Shown one piece after another: positions 30,182 through 58,200 of a DNA stretch of 64,000 nt. Position 1 is the first letter of the stretch, and every line of letters starts with the position of its first letter. Below the pieces are notes generated by a model. That model did not search any database. It saw only the letters and a program-made list of their open reading frames with translations, and had not been told where the DNA came from. The position numbers were made by a program, and so were the translations under genes. Source of the stretch: Haliclona indistincta (Eukaryota; Porifera; Demospongiae; Haplosclerida; Chalinidae); assembly GCA_964017065.1 (NCBI GenBank), contig OZ024789.1:7258191-7322190 (forward strand), written 5' to 3'.

Positions 30182-31798
30182 ATGGCGACTACTTCGGTCG
30201 GTGTATTCTTGCTATTCTTCTGCAGTTGTCTGTTAATACGTGGAGAAACAAAGCCCAAGAATGTGCTTTTCTTTGCCATAGATGATCTACGCCCACAGCT
30301 TGGATGCTACGGACACAAACAGATGAAGACGCCGAATATTGACTCTCTCGCGTCTCAATCAATGGTGTTTGAGCAAGCCTATTGTCAAGTAGCTATCTGT
30401 TCCCCTTCTAGAGCTTCTCTGCTGACAGGCAGACGACCAGATACTAACCACGTGTGGTTGATTTCTTCAGATGAGTACTGGAGAAAATTCACCAATGCTA
30501 CGACCATCCCTCAGTATTTCAAAGAAAATGGATACGTCAGTGCAGGTATGGGCAAGATATTTCACCCAGGACCACCTAGTGGTAACGACGACATTGCTTA
30601 TTCGTGGAGCGTACCTTACTATCACTCTCCCTTGCAAAACATGTACAGTAATAGTAACAAAACTGCAGCTTCTTTATCATGTCAAGGCTTCAAGGACAAT
30701 CAATTGCCTGATGGACAGATTGCTGATCATGCTGTCATTACTCTACAAGAGATAAAGAACAACAGAACTAAAGGAGATGACACACCCTTCTTTCTTGCTG
30801 TAGGTTTTCATAAGCCTCATCTTCCCTTTTATGCACCATCAACTTACTATGACCTCTATCCTCCAGCCTCTGAAATACCACTAGCTATCAACCAAGATGC
30901 CCCTCAAGGATTGCCTCCAATAGCTTTCAGCAGCACAGGCTGTGCAATTCCAACCTTTAAAGATGTTAAGGAGGTCTTGCCTAAAGACTGGGATAAATGT
31001 CATAATGATCCTGATCAAGCTCTAAATAGCAGTTTATGTCGTATACCGGATGACATGGCCAGGAAACTAAGAAGGGCATACAGTGCTTGCATTAGTTACA
31101 CAGACGCACAGGTTGGCCGTGTCATGAATCAATTAGAAACACTAGGTCTTGCAAGTGATACACTGATAGTGTTATGGGCAGATCATGGCTGGCAACTAGG
31201 AGAACACAATGAATGGTGCAAATTTACTAACTTTGAAGATACAACTCATGTACCCTTAATGCTAAAAGTACCTGGTGTTACTGATGATGGCATGAGAACA
31301 AAGGCGCTGGTAGAACTTATAGATATATTTCCAACACTGACAGAGCTTGCAGGAGTACCGAAACCACCTGTATGCCCAGAAACAGGAAAAGATCCACTTG
31401 CCTGTGTCGAGGGTACTAGTTTAGCTCCACTTCTCAACGATCCTTCTCAACAGTGGAAAAAAGGAGCTTTCTCACAATACCCTCGTCCAGCATTTGGGTT
31501 TAACAAAATACCAGGGCATCCAGCATTTGACAATGAGCACGGAGAAAATGTAATGGGATATACAGTTCGTGTTGACTCTTATCGTTATACAGAATGGGTG
31601 AAATTTGATCGTGTGACAGCTACACCTGACTGGGATCAAGTGTGGGGAGTAGAACTGTACAATCACACACATCCCATCACTTTCTTTAATGATGAAAACA
31701 TCAACATGGCAAGCATGCCCAGCATGAAGTCTGTTGTCACTGAGCTACACCAAGTTTTGAAGGCAGGATGGAGATCTGCTGTTCCTCCAGGGAAATAA
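30182..31798 (+). CDS. Iduronate-2-sulfatase family protein, tandem copy 3 (intronless)
   Basis: 538 residues, one exon, intact, with the same signal peptide, formylglycine site (ICSPSRASLLTGRRPDT), metal residues and C-terminal region as copy 1. It is closer to copy 2 in the variable segment around residues 160-180 (NMYSNSNKTAASLSCQGF) and shares with copy 2 the extra Ser in AFSSTGCAIP. This suggests copies 2 and 3 arose from the later duplication. Start-to-start spacing to copy 2 is 1989 bases, against 2583 between copies 1 and 2, the difference being mostly the inserted element. The repeated GAGCTGAAACAATAGCTGATG block follows each copy. Confidence 0.92.
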   Translation: MATTSVGVFLLFFCSCLLIRGETKPKNVLFFAIDDLRPQLGCYGHKQMKTPNIDSLASQSMVFEQAYCQVAICSPSRASLLTGRRPDTNHVWLISSDEYWRKFTNATTIPQYFKENGYVSAGMGKIFHPGPPSGNDDIAYSWSVPYYHSPLQNMYSNSNKTAASLSCQGFKDNQLPDGQIADHAVITLQEIKNNRTKGDDTPFFLAVGFHKPHLPFYAPSTYYDLYPPASEIPLAINQDAPQGLPPIAFSSTGCAIPTFKDVKEVLPKDWDKCHNDPDQALNSSLCRIPDDMARKLRRAYSACISYTDAQVGRVMNQLETLGLASDTLIVLWADHGWQLGEHNEWCKFTNFEDTTHVPLMLKVPGVTDDGMRTKALVELIDIFPTLTELAGVPKPPVCPETGKDPLACVEGTSLAPLLNDPSQQWKKGAFSQYPRPAFGFNKIPGHPAFDNEHGENVMGYTVRVDSYRYTEWVKFDRVTATPDWDQVWGVELYNHTHPITFFNDENINMASMPSMKSVVTELHQVLKAGWRSAVPPGK

Positions 31799-32408
31799 AA
31801 TTCTTAGCCTATTGCTTCAATATTAGCTGAATAAAAGTATTTAAGAGCTGAATAAATGTATTTAAGAGCTGAAACAATAGCTGATGCTGATTTGTCAATA
31901 GAATTACATGCTGAGGCGAGATACTCATTTTGTTCAAATTAATTTTTGATGATTATAGCTTTAAAAAATCAATAATACATATTTATCATGCATAGGTACT
32001 TGTACATGTATGATGCATATGTGTGTTAAAAGTGCCGTGTATATCCACACTGTAAAGTTCCTACAATGTGCTTGTCAAAGATGCGTTTCCCATTCTGCAT
32101 CTTAACTTCTTGCAGATATCGAGTGTGAAATAACTTGAGCACTACTAGTACTGTACAATTTCATAGTTGTGCAAATTGTGCGAAACTGTAGCTTTATTAT
32201 TAATAAAATAGCGATTCACCGGAATCTAGATCATCTAGATGATCTATGATCTAGTACTAGTATACCCCATGCAATGCTACTGTATGTACAGCAATTCAGT
32301 TTAGGGGAGGGGTCAATAACCGGCCACGCGTACTCGCACGTCCGGATATCTCGAAGGATATCTTGTAGTCGGTGTTGTACAAAGAGACCTACTAAACGGT
32401 CGAACGAC
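31799..32408. other. Intergenic spacer, sulfatase 3 / QARS1
   Basis: It begins with the 3' flank shared by the sulfatase copies, including a short local duplication of the GAATAAANGTATTTAAGAG type near 31830-31870. Near 32225-32256 there is a palindromic run built on ATCTAGATCATCTAGAT. The last 200 bases should hold the QARS1 promoter. No gene seen. Confidence 0.5.
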
Positions 32409-48374
<15,966 letters not shown>

Positions 48375-48609
48375 TTATACATTGAAACAGAATGAGATTT
48401 TAAAATAATTTTTGCTGATATTTTTAATTGCAATACTCTCTTTTTAAGTATGCGCTACAGTTTTATTCATGATAGTGTGCGTGTAGTGATGACTGGCTAC
48501 TGCTTTGTTCATCTCTGCACTGTTTCAATAGCTCTTGTAGCAGCTCATGATCAATGTTATGAGAAGGATCTGAATTCTGAAGAAAACAGAGGAAAAGTAT
48601 CCGGCTTGG

Positions 48610-50530
48610 TTAACTTACTGTGTCGTGTTGGTCTTTGTTAGCTTGTAGGTGGTTCAACATGGTCTCTATTTGGTGCAGTCTGTTGCTAGCTTCTCTATCA
48701 GTCTGCAGCATCAGTAAGACAGCCTCACCCGGACCAGCTAAGACCAGTGATGTTTGAATACGTAGATGATTCCAATCTCGCATCTTACCTTGAGTGGTGG
48801 TAGTAGTTGTAGTAGTACTTGGGCTGAGCTTCCCATCAGAAACTGACTCAGCTTGCTCACTTGACTAGAACAAGGAATAAATTTTATGGTGTAAGTTAAA
48901 TGCAGACCAGTACTCACAAGGTCATTTTGAGAGAGTGTAGTAGGCCATTGCAATGCTGGAACGATGTTCTGCAGCTGACTGGAGATGGACTGAAAGTCTC
49001 ATGGTTGGACTGAAAGACACTAACCTATCAATATCTCTAAGCCTCTCCATGTCATCCTCACTGAAGGTGAACCCTGCTGCTGCTGGTATGAGCTGCATGT
49101 TATGCGACTCGCCTTCTTCCTGCACATACACAAGTTATACCGCCGACCACCTGCTGTGAACCACTGACCTCATTTTCACTCATCTCTTCCTCCTCATCAT
49201 TATCTGTTAAAAGCTGTTCCAATCGTTTCTTTTCCTCTTCAGTCATGGCTATTAAACTACCAGCATCACTAGCTAGCTGAAAAAAAAAGAAACGAAATTG
49301 ACAAGCGTAAGATTGAATTGTACATACTTGAATGTTCCTTTTGATGAATCTGTCATCACTGACAATGTGGTCTTTAACTGTTTCTTTCTTTGAGTCAGGC
49401 GTAGATTCCACTTCTTCTGTTTGCACACTAATCATGCTATCCTGAGATTCCACACAATGTAGCTCTGTACCGTACAACACATGAAAAATATACTATACTA
49501 AACAGCCGATAAAAATGCTCACCACCGCTTGAATGGTAGAGAGGTTGAGTTGGAAACACAACCATACCTTTAATGAGCCAAAATACAGTAATGCATTATG
49601 CAGGCGCTGTGCACTTACTTTCTACAGGAAGAAGAGTAGAAGAGCTGCGACTATCTGACTGCACGTCTGATTGCTGCTCCAGAGCTAACCTCTGCCTCTT
49701 GACCTCCTTCTCTTTCTGCATCGATAGTAAATAAAACTGACTACATGTGTGCAACCTGACAATGGTCATAGTACCTTGCATAGGTCAGTGAGTCGGCTGT
49801 CCAGATGTCTCATCTTTGCAAGGGCCCTTTTCACCTTTGCAGCCATTTCTAAATCACTCTCCTCTACTCCTTTTTTCTTTCTCTCCTCGATTACTGAACC
49901 TTGACCTTTCTTGTCACCTTGTGCTGGTTTAATGCTTTCTTTTGCAGAAATTTCTTCTTCCTCAGGCTCAGCAGCACCACTTCTCATTGCTGTCACCTCT
50001 CTCTTCACGCTATCGGCTAACTGGTGTATCCTAGCGTACACACTCGATGAGTCTGTCATACTATCAGAGTACGTCTCAGTAGAGCAGTCACTGGTAGCTG
50101 TGAATGTACTGGATGAGGTCACCACTGATGGCTCTGCAACAGAGAAATAAATCATGCAACATAGTACATTAAAAGGCCTAGGCTCACCATCAGGAGGTAA
50201 GCTCTCAAGTGACTGGAGGCTCTCGCGATGACTCTGCAGTGATATATAGTAACAGTGTGTGCATCAGTTGTGTCTGCATGCATGCTGTTTGTTATCTTTA
50301 TGCATGTGATAACTAACTGATGAGCTAGATGACAGTGGTCTGTGTCGAGGTTGTTGCTCATGATCACTAGCGTACATCTCAATACTGGATGGAGGAATGG
50401 TAAAGATGGCGAATTGTTTATCAATCACCATGGAAACAAGATGAGCCTGCATGCTGCCTCGGCCTGCCTAGTTCTGTTGAAATTACCTTCCTTTGCTGAT
50501 AACTTCCATTAAGTTTGGAGGCGAAGTCAT
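48610..50530 (-). CDS. FSIP1: FSIP1-like (fibrous sheath-interacting protein 1) protein
   Basis: A minus-strand, multi-exon gene starting MTSPPNLMEVISK at 50530 and ending near LHQIETMLNHLQANKDQHD at 48610. Diagnostic pieces: VKRALAKMRHLDSRLTDLCK, followed by KEKEVKRQRLALEQQ; DRFIKRNIQ leading into LASDAGSLIAMTEEEKKRLE and QLLTDNDEEEE, which parallels human FSIP1 DFIKRNIELAKES and EKKRLVELLKDLDEK; and FTFSEDDMERLRDIDRLVSF. The product is mostly coiled coil with Ser/Glu-rich linkers. FSIP1 is linked to sperm flagella and cilia; function here is inferred. Small exons between 48.7 and 49.8 kb are only partly resolved. It is tail-to-tail with QARS1 (235 bases) and head-to-head with NDUFB11 (123 bases). 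Confidence 0.78.
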
Positions 50531-50653
50531 TTTGCTAGAGCAGATCAATGATCATTTGCGAGGCTGCGAATCGAGCTTGCTGTTGAACTCGGTTGAACTG
50601 CACGGGTACGGCCGAACACGAACGTGTGCAAAGAGGTGTGGTCAAGAATAAAC
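50531..50653. promoter_or_regulatory. Probable bidirectional promoter, FSIP1-like / NDUFB11
   Basis: 123 bases between divergent start codons, with no other space for separate promoters. It contains a repeated AACTCGGTTGAACTGCACGG-like segment and several CGAA steps. Assignment is from geometry alone. Confidence 0.5.
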
Positions 50654-51225
50654 ATGGCGCTGGTTCGAGTGTTTTCCTGCAGTTGGCAGTCTGCTAGCCG
50701 GAGACTATTATCACTGTATGGGAGACAACAAGGAAGACGACAATCTCAAAGCGCACAAGTCGGAAAAAATGAACCTCCAAATGGATTTCTTTTCAACGAA
50801 AAGGTCGTGCAATTACAATTTACATGAATATACACTCTTACGTGCATGCATGCATGTATATTTGTTTAGTTCTATAATATTATGTAAATGCATGTACCAG
50901 CACCGAAGCAGAGCCAAATAGTCGATCCCCAGTAATGATAATCATGATGTCATCATTAATTTTGTATAATTATTTTGTTTAGCCTCTGCTACCAGGAGAG
51001 AAGAGAGTAAAAGAGCCTTGGGAGCGTATCTATGTATACGGAATGGGATTTTGCTTTCTATTGGCGTTTACAATGATCATTTGTAAACCTACTTCCAAGT
51101 ACGTAACAACCCTCTTTCCTCTCTTTTGTTTTAATCTTTTCTCTCCTAGCATCGATAAATGGGCTGAACTGAAAGCTATGGAGCAAATAGCAGCTGATGA
51201 TGCAGAGTTAGCAGGCGAGGAGTAA
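50654..51225 (+). CDS. NDUFB11: NADH:ubiquinone oxidoreductase subunit B11 (ESSS) of mitochondrial complex I
   Basis: Three exons (50654-50803, 50983-51098, 51150-51225) give 113 residues. A basic, Ser/Arg-rich N-terminus (MALVRVFSCSWQSASRRLLS) fits a mitochondrial presequence. The family core follows: NGFLFNEKPLLPGEKRVKEP then WERIYVYGMGFCFLLAFTMI, the single membrane span, and CKPTSNIDKWAELKAMEQI. This supernumerary subunit sits in the membrane arm of complex I. An upstream out-of-context ATG at 50624 is in the same frame, but starting at 50654 gives the standard presequence. Confidence 0.85.
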
Positions 51226-51385
51226 CTAGCTTGTACCATCAAACCAATTGCATAGTCTGAAATATTATTATAATAGCACTGAAATAATTTACATGTACAA
51301 TAATGACCAAAATGTGAAAGAGTGATGAGGTAAAAAGGTACGAAGATTGTATTTGCGATAAAACTAGCAGCGCATCAGCAACTAT

Positions 51386-54194
51386 CTACACTCTTGAGGC
51401 AGTCAGTGCCATGGGTATGAGTCTAGTACGCTCTTCCTCTTCATGGTATTGCTCTAACAGGACGCTAATCTCCAGCTTCTGACGGATAGCACGTTCTAGG
51501 TACATGCTGGACAGTTTGTTCTCCACCTTCAATTGCTCATTTTCTCCTCTCAATTCCTCGATCTTTTTCTTGATGCGTCCAATTTCTTCAAACTGCTCTT
51601 GGCAACGACGGGAAGTCATTGCTCCTAGACTGGTCTGATCATCTCTCTCCTTGCGAAGGGTCTTTATTTTATGCTTCAGTTGATTGGCTTCTGCTTCATG
51701 AGCACGGAGTTGACCTTCCAGCTTACTCTTTAAGCTGCTGATAGTGACATCCACTGTTGTCTGGCGAGCTTTCATGATAGTTCGTAGCTGATTGGCTTCT
51801 TCAGTACGAGTTGTCAATTTAGATTTTAGCTTCTTTATTTCGGCCTCTAGTTCACTAACACGTTGATTATCAACATCTTCGCCCATTTTGTCGGTTGAAG
51901 TTGAGATATGTCGAGTCGAGACAGCGAGGGATTGTTGGAGGATAGAGCGAGTGAAATGCTCAAGAGGACCGCGCAACAGACGAAGCTGATCCCATACCTG
52001 CAGTGCTGAAAGAAGAGTGTGACTCTCAACATGGACATCAATAACTCGCTTTCCACCCTGGACGGCAATGGTGTACGTTTCATGCACTGCTGTTTCTGCA
52101 CCATTCTCTGTGACTTGTGAAGAAGTCTTTCCATTTACTCCAATACATTCGTCCTGGTTCAAGCTAAGAACCATGCCCAACAGACTCCTCACTTCATCTC
52201 TCATAGTAACCAAGCCCTCACTGGAATTAGCCAAAACAATCTCGAGTTTTTCGCACTGGCTGGTCGACACAAACAGCTTCTCTTCAAGTTGGCTAGCTTG
52301 CTTCTGCATCTCCTCAATTCTTTTCTGATCCTCCTGTACCTCTTTGTTGTACTTTTTTATTTTTGCCTTTCCAGCTGCTTTCTCTCGCTTGAGTTCGTCT
52401 TTAAGACCTTCTAGTTCAATCTCCATCGTTGCTTTCTCTCCCATCACAGCACTCATCTTGCTCTTTAGTTGTCCTATCTCCTCAATCTTGGCAGTCAGTT
52501 CTTCCTTCTTTCCATCAATATCTCCCTCCTTTTCCTGAAGCAGTCGTTTATGAGACTCAGTCTGGTGCTCAAAATCAGTTGACTGTGACCGCAATTCTTT
52601 TTCCAGCTGTGCTTTCTGCAAACGAAGATTCTTAATTTCCTCCTCAGCTTCTCTTAGTTTTTCTTGTGCTGTGTCCAGTTCTGATGTGTTACCACTCGAA
52701 ATGAGAGAACTTTGTAGTTCACTGAGCAGACTGGGAGCTGCCGACTTTGCAGTAGTGAAGGGAGTAGAGTGAGCGACATGGTTATTAGTAGAACCAGGTG
52801 ATCCAAATTTTGTACTGAGCCCCTCAACTAAATGCTCAGCACTTTCCTCTGCCCAAGCCAGTTGAGATGGAGAACGAAGAGCTTCATCTCTCAGCTGTTG
52901 TGTTAATTCACTTCGGGCTTCTCTCTCAGAATTGAGTGCTCTCACAACTTCTTCATGGTGGTTTTCTAAGTTTACCTTCTCACACAGAACGGTTTCGATC
53001 TTTTCTTGCAGTCCTGAGATATCTAGCTTGAGTGAATCATTGGCGTGTGTGAGGCTAGTGTACTCCTGCTTGTACCATATCAATTTCTCCATATCAGATT
53101 GTAATCGTTCTGCTTCCTTCTTAAAGTAGGTAAGCTCTCCCTGTGCGTTGAGTTCACTGCGACGTCGAGACTGCATCTCTTCTTTCTGATAGTCCATCTC
53201 TCTCTTCAGCCTAGATCAAATAAGAGTTGTAAAAGTGATTTTAATTATAGCTTAAGCATCAAACTACTTAACAAGACCGACCATATGGTAGTACCGGGAG
53301 CACATATAGTAGTTGGGCGGGGCCCAAGCCCTCGCGTCTACTGAGGGTTGGGCTACTTCAACTTACTTGGGTATCAGTAGTCATTACGTAAACCAAAGTA
53401 TACAAGCCCAGTACAAGGCAGCTGAATGCACCAGTCTGCAAGAATCTTGCAGTGGAACAAATATGGGTATACTACTGATACCCAATCCTCGAGGGTTTGA
53501 TCATGCCCAACTAGAGTGCACAATGAGAGCAACATGCACTCCTGGTAACACTGATGTCAGATAGAATATTAAATCAAGCACCTGTCATTCTCGCTGGATA
53601 GTATTGTGTTGAGCTCATTGTAGTGATCTCTTTCAGAAACAGATTTCTTAAGATTACGTTCAAGCACTCTTTTATCATCCTCTAGACCATCGACCCTCCT
53701 CAACAGCTCTCCTTCTCTGTTGTCCATCTCCTCCAGCAACTGGCCTCGCTGTTTCTCAACATCACGAATTCGTTTCTCATAGTCCATTTGCATATGACGA
53801 AGTGTCTGTGTACAACAAACCATGTGTATATGAGTATGAATCACAACATGTTGGTGATAGTAACACCTAGTTCAACGTTGTAAAATGCACACACAACATG
53901 CAACACTCTAGGCTAGTCACCAAACTATGACTAACACATTGTACCCACCTCCACAGATTTGTCTAGCTCTAGCTTTGTGTCCTCATAGAGGCTGTTTAGC
54001 TCCACATACTTGCTCTGCAATGCTTGTTTCTCTTCCAACACATGGAGTCCATATTTTGCTGCCTGTGCTCTCTCTTCATTAGCTTTTGTGAATTCTTCTG
54101 TCAGCTGTTGGTACTCCTCTCTCAAGAGCTCAATTTCTGTAGAGGAGCGGTTGCCATCTTGCATCTGATGCCCATCAACGATAGAGGTCTCCAT
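51386..54194 (-). CDS. BICD: Bicaudal-D homologue, dynein-dynactin cargo adaptor
   Basis: Three exons (53949-54194, 53582-53805, 51386-53210) give 764 residues, almost all coiled coil; human BICD2 is 824. The N-terminus carries the CC1 box as EERAQAAKYGLHVLEEKQAL, with the AAxxG motif that binds dynein light intermediate chain. The C-terminus matches the BICD cargo-binding domain: KKLKSKLTTRTEEANQLRTI, KARQTTVDVTISSLKSKLEG, GAMTSRRCQEQFEEI and YLERAIRQKLEISVLLEQ. In other animals this domain binds Rab6 and related cargo. The large last exon of 1.8 kb is unusual for the window. The first intron is about 140 bases; the second holds a foldback repeat. Confidence 0.93.
53310..53513. repeat. Imperfect foldback in a BICD intron
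   Basis: The outer arms TAGTTGGGC and GCCCAACTA face each other. Inner arms include TTGGGTATCAGTAGT near 53374 against ACTACTGATACCCAA near 53471, and AAGCCCTCG against CGAGGGTTT. It occupies most of the 371-base intron 53211-53581. Confidence 0.6.
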
Positions 54195-55244
54195 TAGCTA
54201 AATGATCGAAAGGAAAGACAGGAAGCCAAATCACTTTCATAAGTTATACAACCTGCACTGGGTGTCTGCCAACACTCAATTACACAGTAAGTACTACATC
54301 TTGACTATGTAACACACACAATAAATTACTGTTGGCAATACATTGTCTGGTACCTATTGCTAAGCACAAATCACATTAGTGTCACTATGTGAACCATTCA
54401 ATACGAAGCACTGACAACACTACCAGTGAAAGAATGTGTATTAACAAATAGCATGTACACATGGAATTCAAGCGAATGCCCATGAGCATTAGTCCTGTCA
54501 CAAACCAAACATGATACATTATAGTACTAAACATACTATAGTTGACTGTTCCTAGTAAGCAGTGTTAATACACTATTAAGGGTTGTTGTGGCTTTGAAGA
54601 TGTAGTGATGTGGGTGATGTATGGTCACTGAGTCCATAGCAATGACTATAACATAGCCCTAGTATACTGTCTTGGGAAACCACCATTCCATGGTGTTGGT
54701 GTATCCACCAACCAACTATCTCCTAGCTAGCTATATAGCATTGTAGAACACTGCATGCATAGCCACATGTATAAAGTTAACCATCTAGATCTACATGAAT
54801 AAATCAACCTCCAACATTGTACTTCGACATCTAATGCCACGACGCCGCACTAGCCAGTATAGAATGTGACTGGCTTACAGTATCAGTCAGTGTCACTAAA
54901 CCGTACACCCACCAGATCATGCCAGATTTTAATCAAAATTTATCACAATTGACTAACCTGAGCATCACACAAGTAGCAATAATCACGACAGAGAGGAGCT
55001 GTAAGCGGCACTACTCGACTACCACTCTACTAGATCTACACTCAGTACTGCATAGAGTAGAGTACGTACGGTTATCACTGTACTGTGCGGCCTTCTCTAC
55101 CGACCGAACCTCGGACCGAACCGCAAGCAAATTTCATAAGTGCAAGGAACATAAAGGGTTAACAATGAGCCGTCAAAGGGTTAACTGTTAAGACTTAAGT
55201 AGCCCCGCCTATTCTAAAAATACTATTCTTGGCAAAGTACTCGC
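54195..55244. other. Divergent spacer, BICD / CaV channel
   Basis: The largest head-to-head gap in the window, 1050 bases. I see no gene. Near 55150-55192 two AAAGGGTTAAC runs resemble the ends of the TTAA element at 27272 and may be a remnant. The two upstream regions lie here. Confidence 0.5.
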
Positions 55245-58200
55245 ATGGCGGCAAGACAAGTGGAACCGCAACTCGAGCGCAGGTGTAGTCTTGAAGAAAT
55301 CCACGTTTTACCTGCTCGTTCATCTGTTAGCAGTGAAGAGGGCGACGGCACCACTCGACGATACTCTTTTGCAAGTCATAGATCTTCTGTAGCAAGTCAG
55401 AGATCCATAGCGAGCCTGCCGCGGTCTTCCTTTTCTGGTTCACGCAACTCATTCAGCAGTCATCGATCATCGATCAGCAGCAATGGCAACCCACAAGACT
55501 ACAAGAAATCCATGTTGTCAGTAGAACTCGGTGACTCTTCTGTGTTTGCTGTTCAATCTTATTATGATGAGGCTGGATGGTGGTCCAATATCGTCAACTC
55601 AAGAGCTGTTTGTGGAGTGAGAAATTTTGTGAAAAAGTACTCTCGCAGAGAGAAGGCACTCTGCTGTCTTGATAAGCAACATCCGCTACGAAGGAAAGTG
55701 CGACAACTAGTAAAGTCTAAGTATCCTTCATTTTTTGCAGTTTCCTTCTTGTTTTGTTGTTGTTGTTTATCTTAACTGAGATATGATAGGTGGTTCAATG
55801 GTACAGTTGGTCTCATTGTGTTACTGCACTTGTGTGTACTGGCTTTTGTATACAGTCCTTACACGAACAGAGACTTCAATAGGGCTCGGAACTTACCTGT
55901 GGTAAGTTACATGTGTACGTATTACACTTTATGAAGGTCACTAACGTGGTGATACTACTCACTCAGGACTATGGTTGATTGTGCAAAGGTCTTGGTCCAG
56001 CACTGAGCTGTTATTAAATTTATTTAGGCTTTGTTTTTATAGCTAATCATATTTTGTAAACTAATTTATTAATCACATGTAAGGAGTGGTCAAATATCAT
56101 CATTCTGTCACTAATACCCAATTCACACTGGAGGTAACCAAGGCATTGCTAGGTTTTTGTTTATCAGGCACCAGTTGCATTTTATTTCTCCACACAATTT
56201 CTTAAATGACTATCATCTACAAAATTAATGCACAAAAACATTTGTCTCTAGTCTACCATTCTTGTTCTCTTCCTCCCCTCCTCCAGGTGTATGTTACAGT
56301 GCCATTCGTAGTGGCTTACATTGCCGAGGCTATCATAAGAATAATTGGAGCTGGCTTGTTGCTACACACCAAGGCATACCTCAGAAAACCATACCATCTA
56401 CTCGATGTGGTCGTCATTTTAGTTGGGTGAGTTTCATGTGACCAGAGTAGCTACAGCATATGTGGGCATGCCTCAATAACCTACATAATGAATGACAACA
56501 TGACTACTGTATGCCTCATGGCTCTGCCCACTGAGCCATAATAACTTAGTCTATTCACAGTGTGTTAATTAGATCTGTTAGGTCATAGTGAGGTCATTAT
56601 TAAAGCATAATTGTAACACATCATTAACTAGAGTTCTAATGAACACATACCCGTGCGCTGAGCTAGGAGCTAAACATGACTACTCGAGTCCAGCATTACT
56701 GCAACATGCACGTTACAGCCTAGCCCATAGTCAGCTCCAGAAAAATAGATGATAGCATACATGCACTAACAGTTGATTGGCACATTTCAGAAGGCCTCAA
56801 GAATGACTGATACCGTAGCTATAGGCCTCAAGACGTTCAATGGCTCTGACCGAGGCTCTGACGTACGGTACATGTGAGACTGAGTGAGGACATCGACATG
56901 GATAGGAGGTTGGGTGACACACCACTATACCGTAAAGTGCTCTTGCAAGGACACGTAGCTTTAGAAAGCCATGGATTAGCCGCTCGAGCAAGGCTTGTCA
57001 ACACAGTAAACGTCTTCATAGGACTATAAATTCAGTGAAGAAGCTGCAGAGAGTGTTTTCGTGGAGATTTTCGAGCGGTAAGACGCAAACAGGCGTGTTT
57101 TTTTTACGACACACACACACACACACATATAGACGGACACGAACGCATAACCCTTGCGCATACTGCGCACGGGTAACTAATATAAATCATATACAAGGAA
57201 GTGCATCTAGCATTTTATTGCTACATGTTCTTCGAATCCACACATCACATCAATAAACAATGGCTACATGTACAAGTACAGATGTCGTGTTTCAACACCA
57301 CCTATTTTCGCTCTATATGGCAACTGCTACATTCTGTACAACATGTGTTAAACTGCACAGTGTATAATTAGTGGAAGTTAAATCATCAGACTGATCTTTG
57401 TGGTTTTCTTTACTCCATAGATTGTTATATGTCTTTATGAGAGAAGGAGTAATTCCTGAGGCATTGGCTACCCTCATGTCATTACGCTTGCTATTAGTGC
57501 TGTCAATAAATTTTGAGAGTGAGTTTGTATTTAGTCATTACCTAACAAGTAGTATTCTATCTGTGCATTTTAGAAGTACTGTACCCATTCTTAATATTTG
57601 ATTCAATACACTGCTTCATTTTGCTGTCAGTAGATATAGCACCAGTTGTACGGCACAACATGAGATTGACAAGTCCCACGAAACACAATAAATTCCTCAA
57701 AAAGTGTTCCTTATGCAACCTTGATCCTGGTGTTAAACTGTTATAACAGCTTTGGTGTGTATATTAGCATGGAGGAGCTGTTCCTTGATCTCTGTTAATT
57801 ACCTTGTTAGCTAGTCCACAAGAAAATTTAAATGATTAATTCTATCGAAATCAAAAATATGTAGGGATGAAGAAATCTACCACTGGTCCACAATAAGGAT
57901 ATGGTAACACGCTTGACTGGATAATAGACCATGCATCCCTACATCAGTGGCTGCTTTATTACCATAAGTGTGTTGACTGAGAGTCCATAATTATGTACAG
58001 CCACTGATGTAGAGATGCATGGTCTATTATCCAGTCAAGCGTGTTACCATTTCCTTGTTGGTTTACATTGCGGACTAGTGAGTAGATTACATCCCTACAT
58101 GTACATGTACATCTTTTTGATTTCGATAGAAATCTTTTTAATTTTCTTGTTTGTGTCCTTTTTTCTTTTTCAGCAAAGTGCAGTTCAATATCATGCATGT

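Noticed and set aside
25610..31798. Bacterial contamination or recent horizontal transfer of the sulfatases
   Set aside because: The genes sit between intron-bearing animal genes, have AT-rich animal-like flanks and match animal IDS; lack of introns alone is not enough.
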